The position numbers and the translations under genes are program-made. From positions 310,001 through 374,000 of the forward strand of contig NZ_LBGV01000001.1 of the NCBI RefSeq assembly GCF_001274635.1: 64,000 nt of DNA, in the 5' to 3' direction. This document shows, piece by piece, positions 1 to 10,354 of the stretch. Under the pieces are notes generated by a model that made no database searches, was not told the DNA's origin, and was given only the letters and a program-made list of their open reading frames with translations. How positions within the stretch are numbered: position 1 is the first letter of the stretch; each line of letters opens with the position of its first letter. The stretch is from Persicobacter sp. CCB-QB2 (GTDB lineage: Bacteria; Bacteroidota; Bacteroidia; Cytophagales; Cyclobacteriaceae).

Positions 1-12
1 GAGAGAAAATCA

Positions 13-2421
13 ATGCTATACCCCCGCAGTTTTGAGGAGAAATTAGGTTTTGACCGTATTAGAAGCATCATCAAAGAAAACTGCCTAAGCCCACTGGGCA
101 TGGCCTATGTGGAGAAGATGCGTTTTTCCAAAAACTTTGATCAGTTACAAACCTGGCTCCAGCAGACGGAGGAGTTTAGAAGAATTTTAACCTCAGGGGA
201 AAGTTTTCCCAATGCCAATTATATTGATGCGACCAGCGGATTGGACAAAGCCAGCCTGCAGGGCACTTTCCTGACGCAGGAAGAGTTTTTCGATTTGCTG
301 CTGGCCCTAAAAACCATTGAAGGCATTGTCCGCTTTCTGAAAAGTAATGCAGAGGAATACCCACTGCTGTCTGATATCAGTGGGGCAGTATTCTTCAATC
401 AGCAATTAGTCCATCAGATAGAAGCCAAAATTGACGATAAGGGTCAGTTACGCAATAATGCCAGTGCGGAATTACAACAAATTCGCGCCAAGATACAGGG
501 GCAGCAGGTACAGCTTCGCCGGGTTTTGGACCGAATCCTTCGGGAGGCTAAAGCCAAAGGCTATACCAAAGACGATGTAACGCCCACCATTCGTGATGGC
601 CGGATGGTGATACCGGTGAGTGTTGCCTATAAGCGTTCCATCAAGGGATTCGTTCATGATGAATCCGCCACCGGGCAAACGGTATATCTGGAGCCGGCGG
701 AAGTGCTGGAAGTGAATAATAGCATTCGGGAGCTGGAATATGAAGAGCGAAGAGAAATAGTTCGTATTCTGACCGTGCTGACGGATGCCCTTCGTCCGGA
801 ATTAGATTCCCTCAGAAAGGCTTTTCGCTTTTTGGGCTTGGTGGATTTTATTCGTGCCAAGGCCAAATTTGCTGTAAAGCTGGAAGCCCATATGCCGGAA
901 TTGCATAACCGTACCTTGGTGGAATGGTATAATTCCCGTCACCCATTATTATGGATGGCCCATCAGGAGCAGGGTAAACCTGTGGTCCCTTTAAATATTC
1001 GCCTGAGCCAGCAACAAAGGATATTGGTGATTTCCGGACCGAATGCCGGAGGAAAGTCGGTTTGTGTGAAAACAGTGGGGCTGGTACAGTATATGATGCA
1101 GTGCGGGCTTTTGGTACCCATGGATGGCCATTCCAAAATGGGGATTTTTCAGAACGTATTCTTGGACATTGGAGATGAGCAGTCGATTGACAATGACTTG
1201 TCGACCTATTCTTCTCACCTGACCAATATGCGTCATTTTGTGAATAATGGGAATAAGCGGACGCTGATTCTGATTGATGAATTCGGTACCGGTACTGAGC
1301 CTCAGTTTGGGGGCGCTATAGCGGAATCTTTACTGAGCCAGTTTGCAGAAATGGGCATGTATGGGGTGATCAATACACACTATGGCAATTTGAAGCGCTT
1401 CGCGGATAAAACCAAAGGCCTGGTGAATGGCGCCATGCGTTTTGATCTGGAAAAACTGGAACCGCTTTACGATTTAGAAATCGGCAAGCCGGGAAGCTCT
1501 TTTGCTTTGGAGATTGCCCGTAAAATCGGATTGCCCAAAGAGGTATTGAAAGATGCTCAGGGCCTTGTGGGGGTGGATCAGGTGAAGCTGGACCGAATGC
1601 TGGGGCAGCTGGAAAGTGATAAACGCAAGCTGGAAGAAAAACTGAAGAAGGCGGAAGACCGGGACCGTCGCCTGAAGCTTCGTATGGAAGAATATGAAGA
1701 TTTGAAAGCCAGACTGGATGATAAGCGCCGAGACCTGATTGACGACGCCAAACGGGAGGCTAAAGGAATTATGGAGGGCGCCAATCGTCGGGTAGAGGCT
1801 GCCATTAAGGAGATTAAGGAAAAGAAAGCCTCCAAAGAGAAAACCAAGGAGGTGCGCGAGCAGCTGGAAAAATACAAGGGCAATATTAAAATTGGCCAGC
1901 GAAAAACACCGGCAGCAGAGGTAAAAGAGCCGGAATTCGTGGTTGAAGGCGGTACCATCAAGGTGGGCAATTATGTCCGGGTGAAGGATTCCGGCACTAT
2001 AGGAGAAGTATTGGGCGTACGTGGTAAAGACCTGGAACTTTCTTTAGGTGGATTAAAAACCACCGTGAAAATGAACCGAGTGGAGAAAGTATCCCGCCGG
2101 GTGCAGAAGAAAGAAGAAAAAGAGCGCAGCAGTCGTGTGAGCATGAAGGGCATTGATATCAATGCCAAAATGTCTAATTACACAGCAAATCTGGATATCC
2201 GGGGTCGTCGCGGAGAGGAAATTTTCTTTGATGTCCAGAACTTTGTGGATGAAGGCGCCATGTTGGGGTTTGACGAATTGCGCATAGTGCATGGAAAAGG
2301 GGACGGCATTTTGCGGGATGTGGTGCGGAATATTCTGGACACCATGAGTCAGGTAAGGGCCTATAAAGATGAACATGTAGAGCGTGGAGGAGCGGGTGTA
2401 ACCGTCGTCCATATCAAATAA
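13..2421 (+). CDS. mutS2: Endonuclease MutS2 (MutS-family ATPase with Smr domain)
   Basis: 802 aa, full family length. The MutS-like core carries a Walker A motif GPNAGGKS at about residues 342-349 and a Walker B segment ILIDEFGTGTEP near residues 418-430. A charged coiled coil (about 520-625) and a KOW-like segment (about 650-695) follow, then a C-terminal Smr nuclease domain with LDIRG at about 726 and HGKG at about 757. There is no N-terminal mismatch-recognition domain, which separates it from MutS1. Family members suppress recombination or rescue collided ribosomes; which role applies here is not visible. The ATG at 13 is the first in frame in this window, and a terminator lies just after the stop. 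Confidence 0.96.
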   Translation: MLYPRSFEEKLGFDRIRSIIKENCLSPLGMAYVEKMRFSKNFDQLQTWLQQTEEFRRILTSGESFPNANYIDATSGLDKASLQGTFLTQEEFFDLLLALKTIEGIVRFLKSNAEEYPLLSDISGAVFFNQQLVHQIEAKIDDKGQLRNNASAELQQIRAKIQGQQVQLRRVLDRILREAKAKGYTKDDVTPTIRDGRMVIPVSVAYKRSIKGFVHDESATGQTVYLEPAEVLEVNNSIRELEYEERREIVRILTVLTDALRPELDSLRKAFRFLGLVDFIRAKAKFAVKLEAHMPELHNRTLVEWYNSRHPLLWMAHQEQGKPVVPLNIRLSQQQRILVISGPNAGGKSVCVKTVGLVQYMMQCGLLVPMDGHSKMGIFQNVFLDIGDEQSIDNDLSTYSSHLTNMRHFVNNGNKRTLILIDEFGTGTEPQFGGAIAESLLSQFAEMGMYGVINTHYGNLKRFADKTKGLVNGAMRFDLEKLEPLYDLEIGKPGSSFALEIARKIGLPKEVLKDAQGLVGVDQVKLDRMLGQLESDKRKLEEKLKKAEDRDRRLKLRMEEYEDLKARLDDKRRDLIDDAKREAKGIMEGANRRVEAAIKEIKEKKASKEKTKEVREQLEKYKGNIKIGQRKTPAAEVKEPEFVVEGGTIKVGNYVRVKDSGTIGEVLGVRGKDLELSLGGLKTTVKMNRVEKVSRRVQKKEEKERSSRVSMKGIDINAKMSNYTANLDIRGRRGEEIFFDVQNFVDEGAMLGFDELRIVHGKGDGILRDVVRNILDTMSQVRAYKDEHVERGGAGVTVVHIK

Positions 2422-2429
2422 AGAAATCA

Positions 2430-2451
2430 GGGAGCTTAGCTCCCTTTTTTT
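2430..2451 (+). terminator. Intrinsic terminator after mutS2
   Basis: GGGAGC and GCTCCC pair perfectly around a TTA loop and are followed by seven T residues. It begins 9 bases after the mutS2 stop. Confidence 0.85.
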
Positions 2452-2540
2452 ATTTCAGTTTTTTCCACTAAAATTTGCCTTCCATCGGGGGGATTGTGCA
2501 AATTGAGTATGCTTTTACTGACCGTAATCAATTTTTCGTT

Positions 2541-3058
2541 TTGAAGTTTTTTTTGAATAAAGTACTGCCCATGGCGGGCATTTTGGCTTTTATCGGCTTG
2601 TTCTCTTATTGGTATTTGGGTGGATTTGAGCCGCTGAATGTAGAGGAAAGTGGTGCCCTGGATTATCCCTTGATGGGAAAGTATTATGAGGGCAGCCCTA
2701 ATGCTGCGGAATTTCGGGAAATATTCGAAAGCCTGCGGGATCAAATAAAATCCGGCCAAATGCAGGGGCCATTGGTGCTGGTGGATTATGGCTCCGAAGA
2801 CAGTGAACTTATTCAGGTATTTGTCGGCGCGCAGGGGGATTCGTCTGTGGGAGCGGGATGGGAGCGTAATCATATTCGTTCTTCAGGAGGCTTTGAAGTG
2901 AGCCTGGGGAACAGGTCATGGTGAAGCCACGTCCGGAAGAAGTAGTCCAAGAAATCCGGAATTTTGCCAACCAAAAGAGCCGGAAATTGGCCAATTATTC
3001 CTTAGAATTGTATTTTGAAAATGAAGAAATAAAGGTGCAGATACCTTTTCAACCTTAA
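2541..3058 (+). pseudogene. GyrI-like/effector-binding-type membrane-anchored protein, frameshifted
   Basis: The open frame reads through a hydrophobic N-terminal segment and a region resembling GyrI-like small-molecule-binding domains (FREIFESLRDQIKSG, then a V-Y/F-V-G-like strand) and stops at 2924. A second frame continues at once as GEQVMVKPRPEEVVQEIR and stops at 3058, four bases before the prenyltransferase start. Adding one G to the GGGG run at 2906-2909 joins the two as SLGEQVMVKP. The start is uncertain: a TTG at 2541 (LKFFLNKVLP) or an ATG at 2571 are both possible, while the TTG at 2475 looks too far upstream. The GyrI-like assignment is by resemblance only. The gene is probably intact in the cell if the missing G is a base-calling error. 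Confidence 0.6.
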
Positions 3059-3062
3059 GTTT

Positions 3063-3902
3063 ATGGGGGCAATTTTTAAGCTTATTCGTTTTAATAATCT
3101 GTTGATTCTGGCATTTACCCAGATATTGGTGGCCATAGCCCTGGTAGGGGTTTCTCCGGCGTCAGTAGATTTACAGCAGTGGCTTCCGCTGTTTTTTATC
3201 GTACTTTCCACTGTATTCATCGCAGCTGGTGGCTATGTGATCAATGATTACTATGATGTGAAAATCGATTATATCAACCGGCCGGAACGGGTAACCATCG
3301 GTTCGGATATCAGCCGGCGAAAAGCCATGTTTTTCCATTTTATCATTACCGGGCTGGGCATTTTAATTGCGCTGATCCTTTCCTGGAAAACCGGCCTGAT
3401 CGCTGCCTTTTCGGCCTTTTGCCTGTGGTACTATTCCAATCAGCTGAAAAGAATGCCGCTGATCGGTAATCTGACCATCGCCATGCTGACCGCCCTTTCA
3501 TTGATGCAGGTCAGCATCTATTTCGGGCAGTCCTATCTTATTACCGGCATTTATGCCGTATTTGCTTTTGCCTTAACGGTCATCAGAGAGCTGATCAAGG
3601 ATATGGAAGATGTGGAGGGCGATAAAATGCACGGTTGTAAGACGGTGCCCATCCTTTGGGGGATGCGCAATACCAAGCGTTTGCTGATGGTGTTTATCAC
3701 CCTTTTTATTCTATTGATGATGGGCTGGATGGTCAGCACCAACAATGTGCACCTCAATATTTATTTTATGGGGCTGAGCCTGCCATTGATATTGGTGGTG
3801 ATCTATCTGCTAAGGGCAGATACAAAAAAGCATTTTAAAAACCTCAGTCTGTTTTGTAAACTGTTAATGATGGGTGGTGTACTCAGTATGTTGATGGTTT
3901 AA
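3063..3902 (+). CDS. UbiA-family prenyltransferase (geranylgeranylglycerol-phosphate geranylgeranyltransferase-like)
   Basis: 279 aa polytopic membrane protein. Both aspartate-rich prenyl-diphosphate motifs of the UbiA superfamily are present: NDYYDVKIDYINRP at about residues 60-73 and DMEDVEGD at about 180-187, the latter followed by KTVPI. Family members transfer an isoprenyl chain from a diphosphate donor to an aromatic or glycerol-phosphate acceptor in the membrane. The exact acceptor cannot be read from the sequence; Bacteroidota proteins with NRP after the first motif are usually named as geranylgeranylglycerol-phosphate enzymes. It starts four bases after the preceding gene, so the two are probably co-transcribed. 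Confidence 0.88.
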   Translation: MGAIFKLIRFNNLLILAFTQILVAIALVGVSPASVDLQQWLPLFFIVLSTVFIAAGGYVINDYYDVKIDYINRPERVTIGSDISRRKAMFFHFIITGLGILIALILSWKTGLIAAFSAFCLWYYSNQLKRMPLIGNLTIAMLTALSLMQVSIYFGQSYLITGIYAVFAFALTVIRELIKDMEDVEGDKMHGCKTVPILWGMRNTKRLLMVFITLFILLMMGWMVSTNNVHLNIYFMGLSLPLILVVIYLLRADTKKHFKNLSLFCKLLMMGGVLSMLMV

Positions 3903-3965
3903 CGAACTCTTTGCTTCCTTCACGCGTTATGAAAGCATCAGTGTAGCGCCAAAGAATATTCAAAA

Positions 3966-4000
3966 CGTCATTTTCGTAGAAGGAAGTGGCGTTTTTTTGT
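3966..4000 (+). terminator. Probable intrinsic terminator after the prenyltransferase
   Basis: AACGTCATTTTC pairs imperfectly (G-U pairs allowed) with GAAGTGGCGTT and is followed by seven T residues. It lies about 65 bases after the stop. Confidence 0.6.
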
Positions 4001-4073
4001 TGGTACATTTTTTAACCCGAATTATTCGCTGCGAATTTTGGTTTTTAAACATACCCTAAGTATGATTATTCAT

Positions 4074-4603
4074 GGCTTTTTTATGAAAATACCAATGGGC
4101 AGATTATGGGAAAGATCCAGTTCCCAATGAAGATCTATTTGATTTGAGTGCTTGTTTATTAGTTAGGTTACTATCTTTTACAATATTGACTTTATAGTAG
4201 GCTGTCGAATATTTCGGACAGCTATCAGGTTTCTTCCTGACAAAGGGCTTTGACGTGATCAGAAAAGGGTTTGATTTCCTTACGTTAAAGGATTTTCGAC
4301 AGCCTAACTTTATAGTACAATATCTTCCACATTAACAGTCCGGCCTTGATCAATGGGCGGATAGACAAAGGTTCTGCTGGCGACCAGAAGGCATTACAGC
4401 GACATTTTAGCCATATTTCACAAATCTCCTGACCTCTCCAAATGTCGCCTTGATGGATTCCGTCAGCAGGTTCGTTGTCCCGCCGACATTGATCACAGCC
4501 TTGATTTTTTTGTTTCGTTTTTTATCAAGAAAAAATGAAAAAGAAACGATTGATGATTAAATATAATGGTTCGAAAGGCCGATCTAGCTTTTTATGAAAA
4601 GCC
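4074..4603 (+). mobile_element. 410-bp non-coding repeat element, copy 1, interrupted by a MITE
   Basis: This stretch matches 12133-12542 along its whole length once the 118-bp insertion (MITE plus one target copy) is removed. The ends are inverted: GGCTTTTTTATGAAA on the left and TTTTTATGAAAAGCC on the right. The interior carries a long imperfect hairpin in which GGCCTTGATCAATGGGCGG, TTCTGCTGGCG and GCGACATTT pair with AAATGTCGCC, CGTCAGCAGG and a CCGCC/ATTGATC arm. A second AT-rich hairpin, CTTGAT to ATCAAG, follows. There is no coding frame. The hairpin core recurs at 9961, 10355 and 34203. It looks like a non-autonomous mobile element. Confidence 0.72.
4198..4306. mobile_element. 109-bp MITE with 9-bp target-site duplication
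   Basis: The element starts TAGGCTGTCGAA and ends with its inverse TTCGACAGCCTA. It is flanked on both sides by ACTTTATAG (4189-4197 and 4307-4315). The related copy at 12133-12542 has an uninterrupted version of the same site (near 12247-12255), so insertion with duplication is visible directly. The element is non-coding with a small internal hairpin (CAGG/CCTG). The parent transposase is not in this window. Confidence 0.85.
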
Positions 4604-4754
4604 CTGCATGACTATTCGACTTTTAAATTATTTGGGCCAGTCCTCCTGACGTCGGTCGGGCTTTCGGCAGTCGATCTTTATGCAAGCCGCTACGCATGAA
4701 GGCTGCGAAAAGGAGCTTCGCAAAGCGGCGCCGGCAGGTCTCGAGTATGCTCGC

Positions 4755-4879
4755 GGGCGATAGCCCGCCGGGGCAAGGATGAAGCGGGTCTGTTTAAACC
4801 ACAGCGGCCCAAAAGGCCGATGGGGTGAGCCGCGCCAGCCTGATGCTGACGTCTAAGCGGCAGCAGCCCCCCAAAAAAA
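4755..4879 (+). repeat. GC-rich dispersed structured repeat, copy 1
   Basis: It shares with 59465-59595 and (inverted) 51322-51420 the segments GGATGAAGCGGG, AACCACAGCGGCC, AGGCCGATGGGGTGAGCC, GCGCCAGCC and GCCCC. Between CAGCC and GCCCC sits a hairpin whose sequence differs in every copy. A perfect GCGGGC/GCCCGC hairpin precedes it. The sequence is much richer in G+C than its surroundings, and no gene is supported here. Confidence 0.7.
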
Positions 4880-5074
4880 GTACCCTCTGAATACCGTGCT
4901 GTAAGCCGAATTACTCACCGCTGGATTTATTGATGGTGCTCAAAGGGTTTGCTTTCAGTTTGGGCCGGGTGTTTTGTTATTTTATCGCCCCGATATGGGT
5001 AAGCATGCTTTCTCCTCCTTTATCTGCTTTCCTGGAAAAAACTTAAAACAGGAGACTATTCCTTGATATTTTCT

Positions 5075-5115
5075 GTCTTGAAGCAGAACGAAGATTTAAA
5101 CATGCATAATTCGGT
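5075..5115 (+). repeat. Degenerate approx. 45-bp repeat downstream of nrdA
   Basis: The pattern CTTGAAGCAGAACGAAGATT then CATAATTCGGTTTA resembles 12715-12760 and 23174-23220. All three copies lie just past the 3' end of a minus-strand gene and have the same orientation. The similarity is partial and function is unknown. Confidence 0.4.
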
Positions 5116-7479
5116 TTAGCTACCGCAGGCCATGCAATCCTCCGGATTATCCAGAGAGCAACTCATGTCCGACTGTTTCTGCGCTTTGATTTCTTCCGCC
5201 GTGGGCTGCAACTCCTCTTTTTTCAGGGTGAACTTGATGGCATCTGCCGCCGCTTTGGTTCTGAGATAATACATGCCGGTTTTAAGGCCTTTTCGCCAGG
5301 CATAAAAATGCATGGAGGTCAGCTTGCCGAAGTTTACATCCTGCAGGTGAACATTCATGGATTGTGACTGGCAGATATAGGGCCCGCGGTCAGCAGCCAT
5401 CTCCAAAATTGATTTTTGAGAGATTTCCCATACGGTGCGGTAAAGATCCTTGATGTTCTGAGGGATTTCATCTATGGTCTGAATAGAACCATTGGCCGCA
5501 ATCAGCTTTTGCTTCATCTGTTCATTCCAGAGCCCAAGTGAAATGAGATCTTTGAGTAAATGTTTATTCACCACAATGAACTCGCCCGAAAGGGTTCTGC
5601 GGGTGTAGACATTGGAGGTATAGGGTTCGAAGCACTCATTGTTTCCCATGATCTGGGAAGTGGAGGCGGTGGGCATGGGGGCCACCAGTAAAGCGTTTCG
5701 AATGCCCTTATTGACCACCTCCGCTTTCAGGCTTTCCCAGTCCCAGCGGTTGGAGGCCGGTGTTACGCCCCAAAGGTCAAACTGGAATTGCCCTTTGGAG
5801 GCGGGGGAGCCCTCGAAAGTTTCATAGGCGCCCTGCTCTTCTGCCAGTTCTTTGGAAGCCGTCATGGCCGCAAAATAGATGGTCTCGAAAATGTCGGTGT
5901 TCAGTGCTCTGGCTTCTGGCGAATCAAAGGGCATGCGCAATTGAATGAATACATCAGCGAGTCCCTGTACGCCCAGGCCAATCGGGCGGTGCCTTTTGTT
6001 GGAATATTCGGCTTCCGGCACCGGATAATAGTTGCGATCAATGACTTTATTCAGATTGCGGGTGATCACTTTGGTGATCTCGAACAGTCGCTGATGGTCA
6101 AACACGCCTTTGATGATGAACTTCGGTAGTGCGATGGAGGCCAGATTACATACGGCCACTTCTTTTTCTGACGTATATTCCATAATCTCTGTGCAGAGAT
6201 TGGAAGAGCGGATGGTGCCCAGGTTTTTTTGGTTGGACTTCTCATTGGCGGCATCTTTATAAAGCATATAAGGGGTGCCGGTTTCTATTTGGGATTCCAT
6301 GATCTGAAACCAAAGGTCCTGTGCTTTGATGACTTTTTTTGCTTTTCCCTCCCGCTCATATTTTTCATATAATCTTTCGAAGGATTCGCCATAGGCATCA
6401 TACAGGCCCGGGCATTCATTCGGGCAGAAAAGGCTCCATTCTTCATTGGCCTCTACCCGCTTCATGAACAAATCGGAAATCCAAAGGGCGTAAAAAAGGT
6501 CTCTGGCCCGCATTTCCTCTTTTCCGTGGTTCTTCTTTAATTCCAGAAATTCAAAAATGTCGGCATGCCAGGGCTCTAGATAAATGGCGAAGGAGCCTTT
6601 CCGCTTGCCACCACCCTGATCTACATAGCGGGCCGTCATGTCAAAATTACGCAGCATGGGCACGATTCCATTGGAATTGCCACCGGTGCCACGGATGTAA
6701 CTGCCTTTGGATCTGACGTTGTGAATGGAAAGCCCGATACCTCCGGCCGATTGGGAAATGAGTGCGCATTGCTTGAGCGTATCATAGATGCCCTCAATGC
6801 TGTCGTCTTTGGTAGTGAGCAGGAAGCAGGAAGACATATTGGGTTTGGGGGTGCCGGCATTGAAGAGGGTGGGGGTGGCATGGGTGAACCACATCTGCGA
6901 CATGAGTTCATAGGTCTCCAGGGCGGCCTCAATATCTTCTCCATGAATGCCAATGGCCACCCGCATGATCATATGTTGCGGACGTTCGACTATGCGGTCG
7001 TCCAGACGCATGAGGTAGGAGCGTTCCAAAGTTTTAAAACCGAAATAATCATACTGATAGTCCCGGTCATAAATGATGTTGGAGTCCAGGGTGGCGGCAT
7101 TGGCACGAACCACCTCGTAAAATTCCTTGCTGACCAGGGGGGCACGTTCTCCGGTGGCCGGATTTACACAGGTGTATAGTCTTTTCATGGTGTTGGAAAA
7201 AGACTTGGCGGTTTCTTTATGCAAATTCGATACGGCAATGCGGGCTGCCAATCGCGCGTAATCGGGATGCCGTGTGGTCAGGGAGGCGCATACTTCTGCC
7301 GCCAGTTGGTCCAATTCCACGGTGGTGACCCCGTCGTATAAGCCCTCAATAACTTTTTGGGCCACATCGAGGGGGCTGATATAGTTTTGGTGGAGGCCAT
7401 AGCAGAGTTTCTCTATGCGAGCGGTGATTTTGTCGAATCGAACGGACTCTTTGCGGCCATCTCTTTTTAAGACTAGCAT
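5116..7479 (-). CDS. nrdA: Ribonucleoside-diphosphate reductase, alpha subunit (class Ia)
   Basis: 787 aa. Reduces ribonucleoside diphosphates to deoxyribonucleotides together with the beta subunit encoded just upstream. An N-terminal ATP-cone (about 1-90) indicates allosteric control by ATP/dATP. Active-site residues are recognisable: Cys218 in NMSSCFL, the NLCTE motif with Cys429 and Glu431, and the partner Cys444 in AVCNLAS. The redox-relay cysteines are at the C-terminus in CMAC (782 and 785). It follows nrdB by 38 bases on the same strand, so the order is nrdB-nrdA in one transcript. Confidence 0.97.
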   Translation of the reverse strand: MLVLKRDGRKESVRFDKITARIEKLCYGLHQNYISPLDVAQKVIEGLYDGVTTVELDQLAAEVCASLTTRHPDYARLAARIAVSNLHKETAKSFSNTMKRLYTCVNPATGERAPLVSKEFYEVVRANAATLDSNIIYDRDYQYDYFGFKTLERSYLMRLDDRIVERPQHMIMRVAIGIHGEDIEAALETYELMSQMWFTHATPTLFNAGTPKPNMSSCFLLTTKDDSIEGIYDTLKQCALISQSAGGIGLSIHNVRSKGSYIRGTGGNSNGIVPMLRNFDMTARYVDQGGGKRKGSFAIYLEPWHADIFEFLELKKNHGKEEMRARDLFYALWISDLFMKRVEANEEWSLFCPNECPGLYDAYGESFERLYEKYEREGKAKKVIKAQDLWFQIMESQIETGTPYMLYKDAANEKSNQKNLGTIRSSNLCTEIMEYTSEKEVAVCNLASIALPKFIIKGVFDHQRLFEITKVITRNLNKVIDRNYYPVPEAEYSNKRHRPIGLGVQGLADVFIQLRMPFDSPEARALNTDIFETIYFAAMTASKELAEEQGAYETFEGSPASKGQFQFDLWGVTPASNRWDWESLKAEVVNKGIRNALLVAPMPTASTSQIMGNNECFEPYTSNVYTRRTLSGEFIVVNKHLLKDLISLGLWNEQMKQKLIAANGSIQTIDEIPQNIKDLYRTVWEISQKSILEMAADRGPYICQSQSMNVHLQDVNFGKLTSMHFYAWRKGLKTGMYYLRTKAAADAIKFTLKKEELQPTAEEIKAQKQSDMSCSLDNPEDCMACGS

Positions 7480-7517
7480 ATTCGGGAGGTAGGTTTTAGG
7501 AGGATTGAAATTGGTGA

Positions 7518-8513
7518 TTAGAAATCTTCGTCCATACTGAATTTTGGAGTATCAGCATTTTCTTCCTGTTGCATGACGCCGGCTTTTTGGTATTCGGCCA
7601 CGCGTTTTTCGAAGAAATTGGTTTTTCCCTGCAGGGAAATCATTTCCATAAAATCGAAGGGGTTTTCAGACTGATATATCCGCTCGCATCCTAATTCTAC
7701 TAAAAGCCGGTCGGCGACAAATTCGATGTATTGGTTCATTAGTTTGGCATTCATTCCAATCAGGCTTACCGGAAGGGCATCCGTCACGAACTCCTGCTCA
7801 ATGTTTACGGCATCACTAATGATTTCTCTGATTTTTGCTTTGGGCAATTGATTTACCACATGTTTTTGATGAAGGTGGCAGGCAAAATCACAGTGCAGGC
7901 CTTCATCTCTGCTGATTAATTCATTGGAGAAGCTCAGGCCGGGCATTAAGCCTCTTTTCTTTAACCAAAAAATAGAACAGAATGAACCGGAAAAAAAGAT
8001 ACCTTCTACCGCTGCAAAGGCAATTAGACGTTCCTGAAAGCTGCCGTTGTCAATCCAGCGCAAGGCCCAGTCGGCCTTTTTTTTCACGCAGTCAATGGTC
8101 TCCATGGCATTGAAAAGTTTATCTCTTTCTGCCGGATCCTTGATGTAGGAGTCAATCAGCAGGGAATAGGTTTCTGAGTGGATGTTTTCCATCATCACCT
8201 GAAAACCGTAAAAAAACTTGGCTTCCGTATACTGTACTTCACTCAGAAAATGTTCGGCCAGGTTTTCATTCACAATCCCATCCGAAGCGGCAAAAAAGGC
8301 CAGTACATGGGAAATGAAATGTTTTTCTCCTTCATTTAAATTTTCCCAATCTTTTAAGTCCTGACTCAGGTCAATCTCTTCCGCCGTCCAAAAGGAGGCT
8401 TCTGCCTTTTTATAAAATTCCCAGAGGTCATGATGCTGAATAGGGAAAAGGACGAATCTGTTGGTATTTTCCTGAAGAATAGGTTCTTGTGATAAGGGGC
8501 TTTCTTGGTTCAT
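7518..8513 (-). CDS. nrdB: Ribonucleoside-diphosphate reductase, beta subunit (class Ia)
   Basis: 331 aa. Provides the diiron-tyrosyl radical used by NrdA. Ferritin-like helices carry the expected metal-ligand patterns: ENIHSE in the first half, then AAVEGIFF and RDEGLHCDF further on. The C-terminal acidic tail ([11 protein letters not shown]) is the kind of segment that docks on NrdA. It is the first gene of the nrdB-nrdA operon. The upstream 360 bases hold its promoter, but no strong consensus box was found. Confidence 0.96.
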   Translation of the reverse strand: MNQESPLSQEPILQENTNRFVLFPIQHHDLWEFYKKAEASFWTAEEIDLSQDLKDWENLNEGEKHFISHVLAFFAASDGIVNENLAEHFLSEVQYTEAKFFYGFQVMMENIHSETYSLLIDSYIKDPAERDKLFNAMETIDCVKKKADWALRWIDNGSFQERLIAFAAVEGIFFSGSFCSIFWLKKRGLMPGLSFSNELISRDEGLHCDFACHLHQKHVVNQLPKAKIREIISDAVNIEQEFVTDALPVSLIGMNAKLMNQYIEFVADRLLVELGCERIYQSENPFDFMEMISLQGKTNFFEKRVAEYQKAGVMQQEENADTPKFSMDEDF

Positions 8514-8788
8514 GTTGTAGGTTTCAGTTTTGATTTGTTGATGGGCTACCGGATAACTCCACGCGCAAGTCGTGAGAGGTGATGGCCTGCTAACTTATAA
8601 ATTCAATAAAAACGCCTTAAATTGCAAGCGGGGCAAATGGGTGAAAATCTGCTGTTTAGCGTTTGGTAAAGTATTTGTTGTGTGAGCTGGGTGGTTGTTT
8701 TTCAGTGAGTTATAGTTGGGTCTGGAGGATGTTTTTCGCTCTTTGAACTTTATTTTCAGAAGGCGGAAAATCTAATAATCAGGCAGAC
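8514..8788. other. Intergenic region between divergent nrdB and rplU
   Basis: No open frame of note and no recognisable RNA. It must contain the nrdB promoter on the minus strand, but no convincing TAnnTTTG box with a spaced TTTG was seen and no NrdR box was recognised. Confidence 0.5.
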
Positions 8789-8819
8789 TTTGTAAGTTGC
8801 AGAAAAACACCTATATTTG
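8789..8819 (+). promoter_or_regulatory. Bacteroidota-type promoter of rplU-rpmA
   Basis: TTTG at 8789-8792, then exactly 19 bases, then TATATTTG at 8812-8819. This is a perfect match to the Bacteroidota primary sigma-factor consensus TTTG-N19-TAnnTTTG and lies 58 bases before the rplU start. Confidence 0.85.
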
Positions 8820-8876
8820 CATTCCGTTTGAGTAAACGGTACTTAATTATTAATCGAATAATTATTTAATTAACAA

Positions 8877-9191
8877 ATGTACGCGATTGTAGAAATAGCC
8901 GGAAAGCAGTTCAAAGTAACGCAAGATCAGTACATCTACGCTCCTTTAATGAAGGACGCAGAGGCTGGCGCTTCCGTAGAGTTCGACAAAGTATTGTTGG
9001 TTGATGCCGACGGTCAGGTCGAGATTGGTGCTCCTGTTGTTGAAGGTGCTAAAGTTTCAGCTGAAGTAGTAGAGCACGTAAAAGGTAACAAAGTGATCGT
9101 TTTCAAAAAGAAACGTCGTAAAGGTTACAAGGTGAAAAATGGTCACCGTCAAGGTTTTACTAAAGTTGTAATTAAAGGTATCTCTAAATAA
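8877..9191 (+). CDS. rplU: 50S ribosomal protein L21
   Basis: 104 aa, the usual L21 length. The N-terminus MYAIVEIAGKQFKV and the basic C-terminal KKKRRKGYKVKNGHRQ segment are diagnostic. It binds 23S rRNA in the large subunit. Codons are strongly biased (GGT, CGT and GTA frequent), as expected for high expression. It is followed eight bases later by rpmA. Confidence 0.98.
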   Translation: MYAIVEIAGKQFKVTQDQYIYAPLMKDAEAGASVEFDKVLLVDADGQVEIGAPVVEGAKVSAEVVEHVKGNKVIVFKKKRRKGYKVKNGHRQGFTKVVIKGISK

Positions 9192-9199
9192 TTTGAACC

Positions 9200-9469
9200 A
9201 TGGCACATAAGAAAGGTGTAGGTAGTTCCAAGAACGGTCGCGAGTCGGAAAGTAAACGATTGGGCGTTAAAATTTTTGGTGGTCAGGCAGCTATCGCTGG
9301 TAACATCATCGTTCGCCAGCGTGGTACAAAGCATCACCCAGGTGAGAACGTAGGTATTGGTAAAGACCATACTTTGTTCGCATTGGTTGATGGAACAGTA
9401 GCATTCCGCAAAGGTTACAAGAACCGTTCTTTCGTATCTATCGTTCCTGCTGAAACAGCAGAAGCATAA
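9200..9469 (+). CDS. rpmA: 50S ribosomal protein L27
   Basis: 89 aa. It begins [16 protein letters not shown], with the basic N-terminal tail that reaches the peptidyl-transferase centre in other bacteria, and contains the conserved [23 protein letters not shown] block. There is no N-terminal extension of the kind cleaved by Prp in Firmicutes. Second gene of the rplU-rpmA operon. Confidence 0.98.
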   Translation: MAHKKGVGSSKNGRESESKRLGVKIFGGQAAIAGNIIVRQRGTKHHPGENVGIGKDHTLFALVDGTVAFRKGYKNRSFVSIVPAETAEA

Positions 9470-9500
9470 GATCAGAGACAGAACAGTCGAAAAAATTAGA

Positions 9501-9526
9501 AAGCTCGCCTTATGGCGGGCTTTTTT
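9501..9526 (+). terminator. Intrinsic terminator after rpmA
   Basis: AAGC-T-CGCC pairs with GGCG-G-GCTT around a TTAT loop, followed by six T residues. It begins about 30 bases after the rpmA stop. Confidence 0.85.
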
Positions 9527-9960
9527 GGTTTTGGGCTTATTTTTTTTGTTGCCTCATGATTGAGGGAGGATGGAGTTAAAGGTGGGTGGATTTTTTTAAC
9601 CACGAATTTCACCAATTTTCACGAATTATTTTGAGGATGGATTGGGTAATGCGCATTTCCGGGGAGGTTTACTTTTACATCGATCGGTCTTGATTATTTA
9701 TGGTGCTTGCTTTGGGGGAGAGGCAGGGAAGGATTTTTTTGTCATGAATGACGCGAATTTTCACGAATGATTTTTAGGGTGGATTGGGTAATGCGCTTTG
9801 CCTGGAAGGTTTACTTTTACATCGAACGGTCTTACTTGATTATTTATGATGCTTGCTTTGGGAGAGAAGTAGGGGAGGATTTTTTTGCCACGAATGACGC
9901 GAATTTTCACGAATGATTTTTAGGCTTGCTTATGAGGGTGGAGGTAGTTGAGAAACCTTC

Positions 9961-10100
9961 CATCACAACACTCCGGCCTTGATTAAAGGGCGGTTAGGCA
10001 AGGGTTCTGCTGGCGACAAGAATGCATCACAGCGACATTTCCTTTTCATCCTCTCCAAATGTCGCCTTGATTTTTTGTCAAGAAAAAATGAAAAGGAATA
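9961..10100 (+). repeat. Dispersed hairpin element, short copy
   Basis: CGGCCTTGATTAAAGGGCGG, TTCTGCTGGCG and GCGACATTT are followed by AAATGTCGCCTTGA and the TTGTCAAGAAAAAATGAAAA tail. Relative to 4340-4550 it lacks the GATTCCGTCAGCAGG arm, so only the inner stem can form. It is nested in the 142-bp repeat array. Confidence 0.75.
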
Positions 10101-10354
10101 TTGTGAAGGTTGGATTGGTGGTGAGATTTTTTTAACCACGAATTTCGCCAATTTTCACGAATTATTTTGAGGATGGATTGGGTAATGCGCTTTGCCTGGA
10201 AGGTTTACTTTTACATCGAACGGTCTTGCTTGATTATTTATTGTGCTTGCTTTGGGTGAGAAGTTGGGAAGGAGTTTTTTGCCACGAATGACGCGAATTT
10301 TCACGAATGATTTTTAGGCTTGCTTATGAGGGTGGAGGTAGTTGAGAAACCTTC

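Noticed and set aside
1578..2412. Three open frames of 65-130 codons antisense to mutS2
   Set aside because: They shadow the Lys/Glu-rich coiled coil of MutS2 and have Ser-rich low-complexity products.
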